Assembly (NCBI GenBank): GCA_035575515.1 | Contig: DATLXU010000073.1 | Location: 1-5,766, forward strand | From: DATLXU01 sp035575515 | GTDB lineage: Bacteria; Acidobacteriota; Blastocatellia; UBA7656 | Length of the DNA stretch: 5,766 bases | Direction: 5' to 3' | Shown: one piece after another, positions 3,994-5,766 of the stretch | How positions within the stretch are numbered: the first letter of the stretch is position 1 | Layout of the letters: every line of letters begins with the position of its first letter | Translations under genes and position numbers: made by a program | The notes under the pieces: model-generated | The model's database searches: none | What the model saw: only the letters and a program-made list of their open reading frames with translations | What the model was told of the DNA's origin: nothing

Positions 3994-4770
3994 TTGAATA
4001 ACAATTCGCGGCGCTGGTATCAGGCGAGCGAGTTCGCGGAGCTTGCGGGCGTAACCGTGCGAACGCTTCATCACTATGACCGGCTCGGATTGCTCAAGCC
4101 GAGCGGGCGCACAAGCTCAGGTTATCGCCTCTACGCCGAGCGCGACTTCGCGCAGCTCCAGCAGATCGTGACATTGAAATTTATCGGCTTCTCTCTGAAA
4201 CAGATTAAGAACATTCTCGACCGCGATACGTTTGATCTGCCGACGGCGTTGCGCATCCAGCGCGAAGTGATAGAGGAGAAGCGGCGACGGCTGGAACTGG
4301 CTTCCAGAGCCATTTTCAAGGCTGAGCGCATGCTGGCGACGAGCGATGAACCGGATTGGGAAGCGTTCGCAAAAATCGTGGAGGTGATCAATATGCAGAA
4401 TGATTGGGAGTTCACAAAGAAGTATTACTCGGAAGAGGCTCGCAAAAAGATTGACGAGCGCGCAAATCAAATGGGCGCTGAATCAATCGAGCAGGGACAG
4501 CGCGACTGGGCAGCACTCATTCAGGAAGTCGAAACGGCGGTGCGCGAAGGCGTTGATCCGGCAAGCAACCGCGCGCAGGCCCTCGCTGCGAGGTGGTCGG
4601 CCTTGATCGAAGGCTTTACCGGAGGCGACCCGGAAATTGCAAAGGGTCTCAGAAATCTGTACGCCGATCAAGCCAACTGGCCCGCAACGGCGCAAAAGCC
4701 TTATAGCGACGAAGCTGGCGCGTTCATCTGCCGTGCGATAGAGGCGCGCCGCGAGAAGGCGGGCGAGTAG
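3994..4770 (+). CDS. MerR family transcriptional regulator with TipAS-type drug-binding domain
   Basis: This 258-residue regulator has an N-terminal MerR winged helix (residues about 8-76: TVRTLHHYDRLGLLKPSGR, then SSGYRLY), a dimerising coiled coil (about 84-116, Glu/Arg rich) and a C-terminal alpha-helical domain (about 140-250) matching TipAS (EEARKKIDERANQMGAE, then RWSALIEGFTGGDPEI). TipAS domains bind thiopeptide and other bulky antibiotics in TipAL/SkgA-like proteins, so a drug or stress sensor is likely; the ligand here is unknown. The longest frame starts at ATG 3970, but the predicted transcript begins near 3978. I choose TTG 3994, which has AAGGGAG (3979-3985) 8 nt upstream. There is no obvious target gene downstream, so self-regulation or a distant target is likely. 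Confidence 0.88.
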   Translation: MNNNSRRWYQASEFAELAGVTVRTLHHYDRLGLLKPSGRTSSGYRLYAERDFAQLQQIVTLKFIGFSLKQIKNILDRDTFDLPTALRIQREVIEEKRRRLELASRAIFKAERMLATSDEPDWEAFAKIVEVINMQNDWEFTKKYYSEEARKKIDERANQMGAESIEQGQRDWAALIQEVETAVREGVDPASNRAQALAARWSALIEGFTGGDPEIAKGLRNLYADQANWPATAQKPYSDEAGAFICRAIEARREKAGE

Positions 4771-4829
4771 CGGAACGCGTTCAATGCGAAGATAGCAGTT
4801 TGCAATTTGGTGAGAGTTGAAATGAAGTG

Positions 4830-4922
4830 AACCCGCAGAGCGCGCGGAGTATACGCAAAGTATTGCAGAAGGAATTTAATACTTCCGCGCCTCTGCGAGC
4901 ACTCTGCGCGCTCCTGCGGTTA
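4830..4922. repeat. Long imperfect palindrome (MITE- or REP-like)
   Basis: The outer arms AACCCGCAGAGCGCGCGGAG (from 4830) and the reverse complement of the segment ending at 4922 (TTAACCGCAGGAGCGCGCAG) match with few differences. The inner arms AAGTATT (4858-4864) and AATACTT (4878-4884) are perfect. CGCAGAG/CGCGGAG-type repeats are common in environmental genomes. It starts 59 bp after the MerR stop and could also serve as its transcription end. Confidence 0.7.
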
Positions 4923-4974
4923 ATTTGATTGCGCATCTTATTCCGAATTCCTCAAATCACCCTGCTCACATCGC

Positions 4975-5223
4975 TGGCTACTTCTTGTTAGCCATCATGA
5001 CGCGAGGCGTCGCCCTCGCGCATGAAAATATGGTTGAGTTGCTGTACTCTCTTTCTGGTTGCGGCGTTGTTATGGTCGGCGCGCCTTGGTGCTACGAAGC
5101 CCGTTGTTAGCCTGACCAGGAACCCTCAGGCACCCTTGATTGTTGCCGCCTAACCGCGAGCACGCATAGCAGACTCTTTGCTTTAGCCGGTTCCCTTCGC
5201 CGCTTCGGAAAGGAGACTTCCCC
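4975..5223 (+). ncRNA. Structured non-coding leader of the IS110 element; candidate bridge RNA
   Basis: No convincing gene lies here. Helices visible: TGGCTA/TAGCCA (4975-4994); CGCGAGG/CCTCGCG (5001-5020); GGTT(G)CGGC (5057-5065) with GCCG(CCT)AACC (5145-5155); CCTGA/TCAGG (5111-5130); GGAACC (5119-5124) with GGTTCC (5189-5194); GGCA/TGCC around 5129-5147. Some exclude each other. IS110-group elements are known to encode a bridge RNA in the left non-coding end, with two internal loops that pair with donor and target DNA. Position and length fit, but I cannot assign the guide loops. Confidence 0.4.
5209..5215 (+). promoter_or_regulatory. Strong ribosome binding site of the IS110 recombinase
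   Basis: AAAGGAG ends 8 nt before ATG 5224 and fixes this start, which also places the DEDD motif LDVH at the normal distance from the N-terminus. Confidence 0.75.
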
Positions 5224-5766
5224 ATGGAGATTCTTTACTCCTGCTGCTGCGGCCTCGACGTTCACGCCAAAAACGTTGTCGCCTGCCTCATCAAACATGG
5301 CAAGAAGGAGATTCGCACCTTCTCTACCTTCACTAAGGACTTGCTGGGCCTGCTCGACTGGCTGCTCGCTAACAAATGCACTCACGTAGCTATAGAGAGC
5401 ACGGGCGTCTACTGGAAGCCCGTCTTCAACATCCTTGACGGCCACTTGGAAGTCCTGCTCGTAAATGCCGCTCACATCAAAACTGTGCCCGGTCGCAAGA
5501 CCGATGTTCGAGACAGCGAGTGGATAGCTGACTGCCTGCGTCACGGGTTGCTCAAAGCGAGCTTCATCCCTCCTCGTCACATACGCGACCTCCGCGAACT
5601 TACCCGCTACCGTGCAACGCTGGTCAAAGAACGAGCGAGCGTGGCCAATCGCATTCAGAAGATTGCCGAGAGCGGCAACATCAAGCTGAGTGAAGTAGTC
5701 TCGGATGCTTTGGGCGATAGTTCGCTTGCGCGGCGGCGGGCATTAGCGCGAGGAGAGACCAACGTG
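5224..5766 (+). CDS. IS110-family DEDD recombinase (transposase), N-terminal part
   Basis: 181 residues are visible, with no stop before the right edge. The RuvC-like DEDD domain is clear: D12 in GLDVHAK, E58 in AIESTGVYWKPVF, D94 and D97 in VPGRKTDVRDSEWIA. The helices RHGLLKASFIPPRHIRDLR and RYRATLVKERASVANRI follow, as usual in the family. The C-terminal transposase_20 domain with the nucleophilic serine lies outside the window. The enzyme exchanges strands between a circular donor and a target using an RNA bridge. The first residues, MEILYSCCCG, are unusually Cys-rich. By order (long non-coding leader, then gene) it resembles IS110-group rather than IS1111-group layout, though the right end is needed to be sure. 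Confidence 0.92.
   Translation, partial: MEILYSCCCGLDVHAKNVVACLIKHGKKEIRTFSTFTKDLLGLLDWLLANKCTHVAIESTGVYWKPVFNILDGHLEVLLVNAAHIKTVPGRKTDVRDSEWIADCLRHGLLKASFIPPRHIRDLRELTRYRATLVKERASVANRIQKIAESGNIKLSEVVSDALGDSSLARRRALARGETNV

Larger units (their letters stand above)
4923..5766 (+). mobile_element. IS110-family insertion element, left part (right edge outside window; left boundary approximate)
   Basis: The element is recognised by its DEDD recombinase gene (from 5224). IS110 elements lack classical terminal inverted repeats, so the left end cannot be read directly. I place it provisionally at the end of the palindrome at 4922; the true end could lie anywhere in 4923-5115. The 3' part of the recombinase and the right end lie beyond the window. 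Confidence 0.6.

Noticed and set aside
4925..5110. 61-codon plus-strand ORF in the IS110 leader
   Set aside because: It starts at a weak alternative codon without a Shine-Dalgarno site, runs through strong hairpins and resembles no protein.
4985..5154. Integron attC sites (GTTAGCC and GCCTAAC motifs)
   Set aside because: GTTAGCC deviates from the GTTRRRY core, the GCCTAAC lies at the wrong position and orientation to pair with it, and there is no cassette gene or integrase.
5107..5580. 157-codon minus-strand ORF opposite the recombinase gene
   Set aside because: It is the antisense shadow of the IS110 coding frame, which has clear DEDD motifs.
1..5766. CRISPR array
   Set aside because: No regularly spaced direct repeats were seen; the only repeats are short palindromes and one 9-bp pair.

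Overview
The window looks like a chromosomal segment of a free-living bacterium of moderate to high GC. The secreted-protein style of the first gene, the HNH/conserved-protein pair, the DUF433 gene and the many small palindromic repeats would suit Acidobacteriota (Blastocatellia-like), but that placement is inference and no ribosomal marker is present. Every convincing gene is on the plus strand.

Layout. (1) Positions 2-1387 hold the 3' end of a large secreted or surface protein. (2) Positions 1388-1932 have no recognised gene. They contain two structured hairpin regions, a near-consensus sigma70 promoter (TTGACA-N17-GATAAT, 1533-1561) with a dyad across its -10 box, a possible 66-codon ORF with a Shine-Dalgarno site, and a branched hairpin followed by a T-tract (1864-1920). 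Together these look like a self-contained transcription unit of about 350 nt. (3) Positions 1933-2324 hold four tRNA-like genes: Arg(ACG), Leu(UAG), Cys(GCA) and Asp(GUC). Only Arg folds cleanly. Leu, Cys and Asp each have mismatches or loop-length changes in normally invariant places. (4) Positions 2386-3415 hold an HNH endonuclease gene that overlaps, by ATGA, a conserved protein of unknown function whose C-terminus is split by a frameshift. (5) Positions 3487-3973 hold a DUF433 antitoxin-like gene followed by a DUF5615 (PIN-like) partner that is both frameshifted and truncated. (6) Positions 3929-4770 hold a MerR-family regulator with a TipAS-type drug-binding domain. Its promoter has the 19-bp spacer and central dyad typical of MerR autoregulation, and this moves the likely start to TTG 3994. 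(7) Positions 4830-4922 are a long imperfect palindrome. (8) From about 4923 to the right edge lies the left part of an IS110-family element: a structured non-coding leader, the place where IS110-group elements carry their bridge RNA, then the N-terminal 181 residues of a DEDD recombinase.

The segment reads as an accessory, partly decaying region: an imperfect tRNA array, a broken toxin-antitoxin-like pair, a frameshifted gene, palindromic repeats and an IS110 element. The indel-type changes in several features could instead come partly from assembly errors, which reads would settle. The strongest candidates for new biology are the IS110 leader as a bridge RNA next to a palindromic repeat, the orphan promoter-to-terminator unit, and the imperfect tRNA array.
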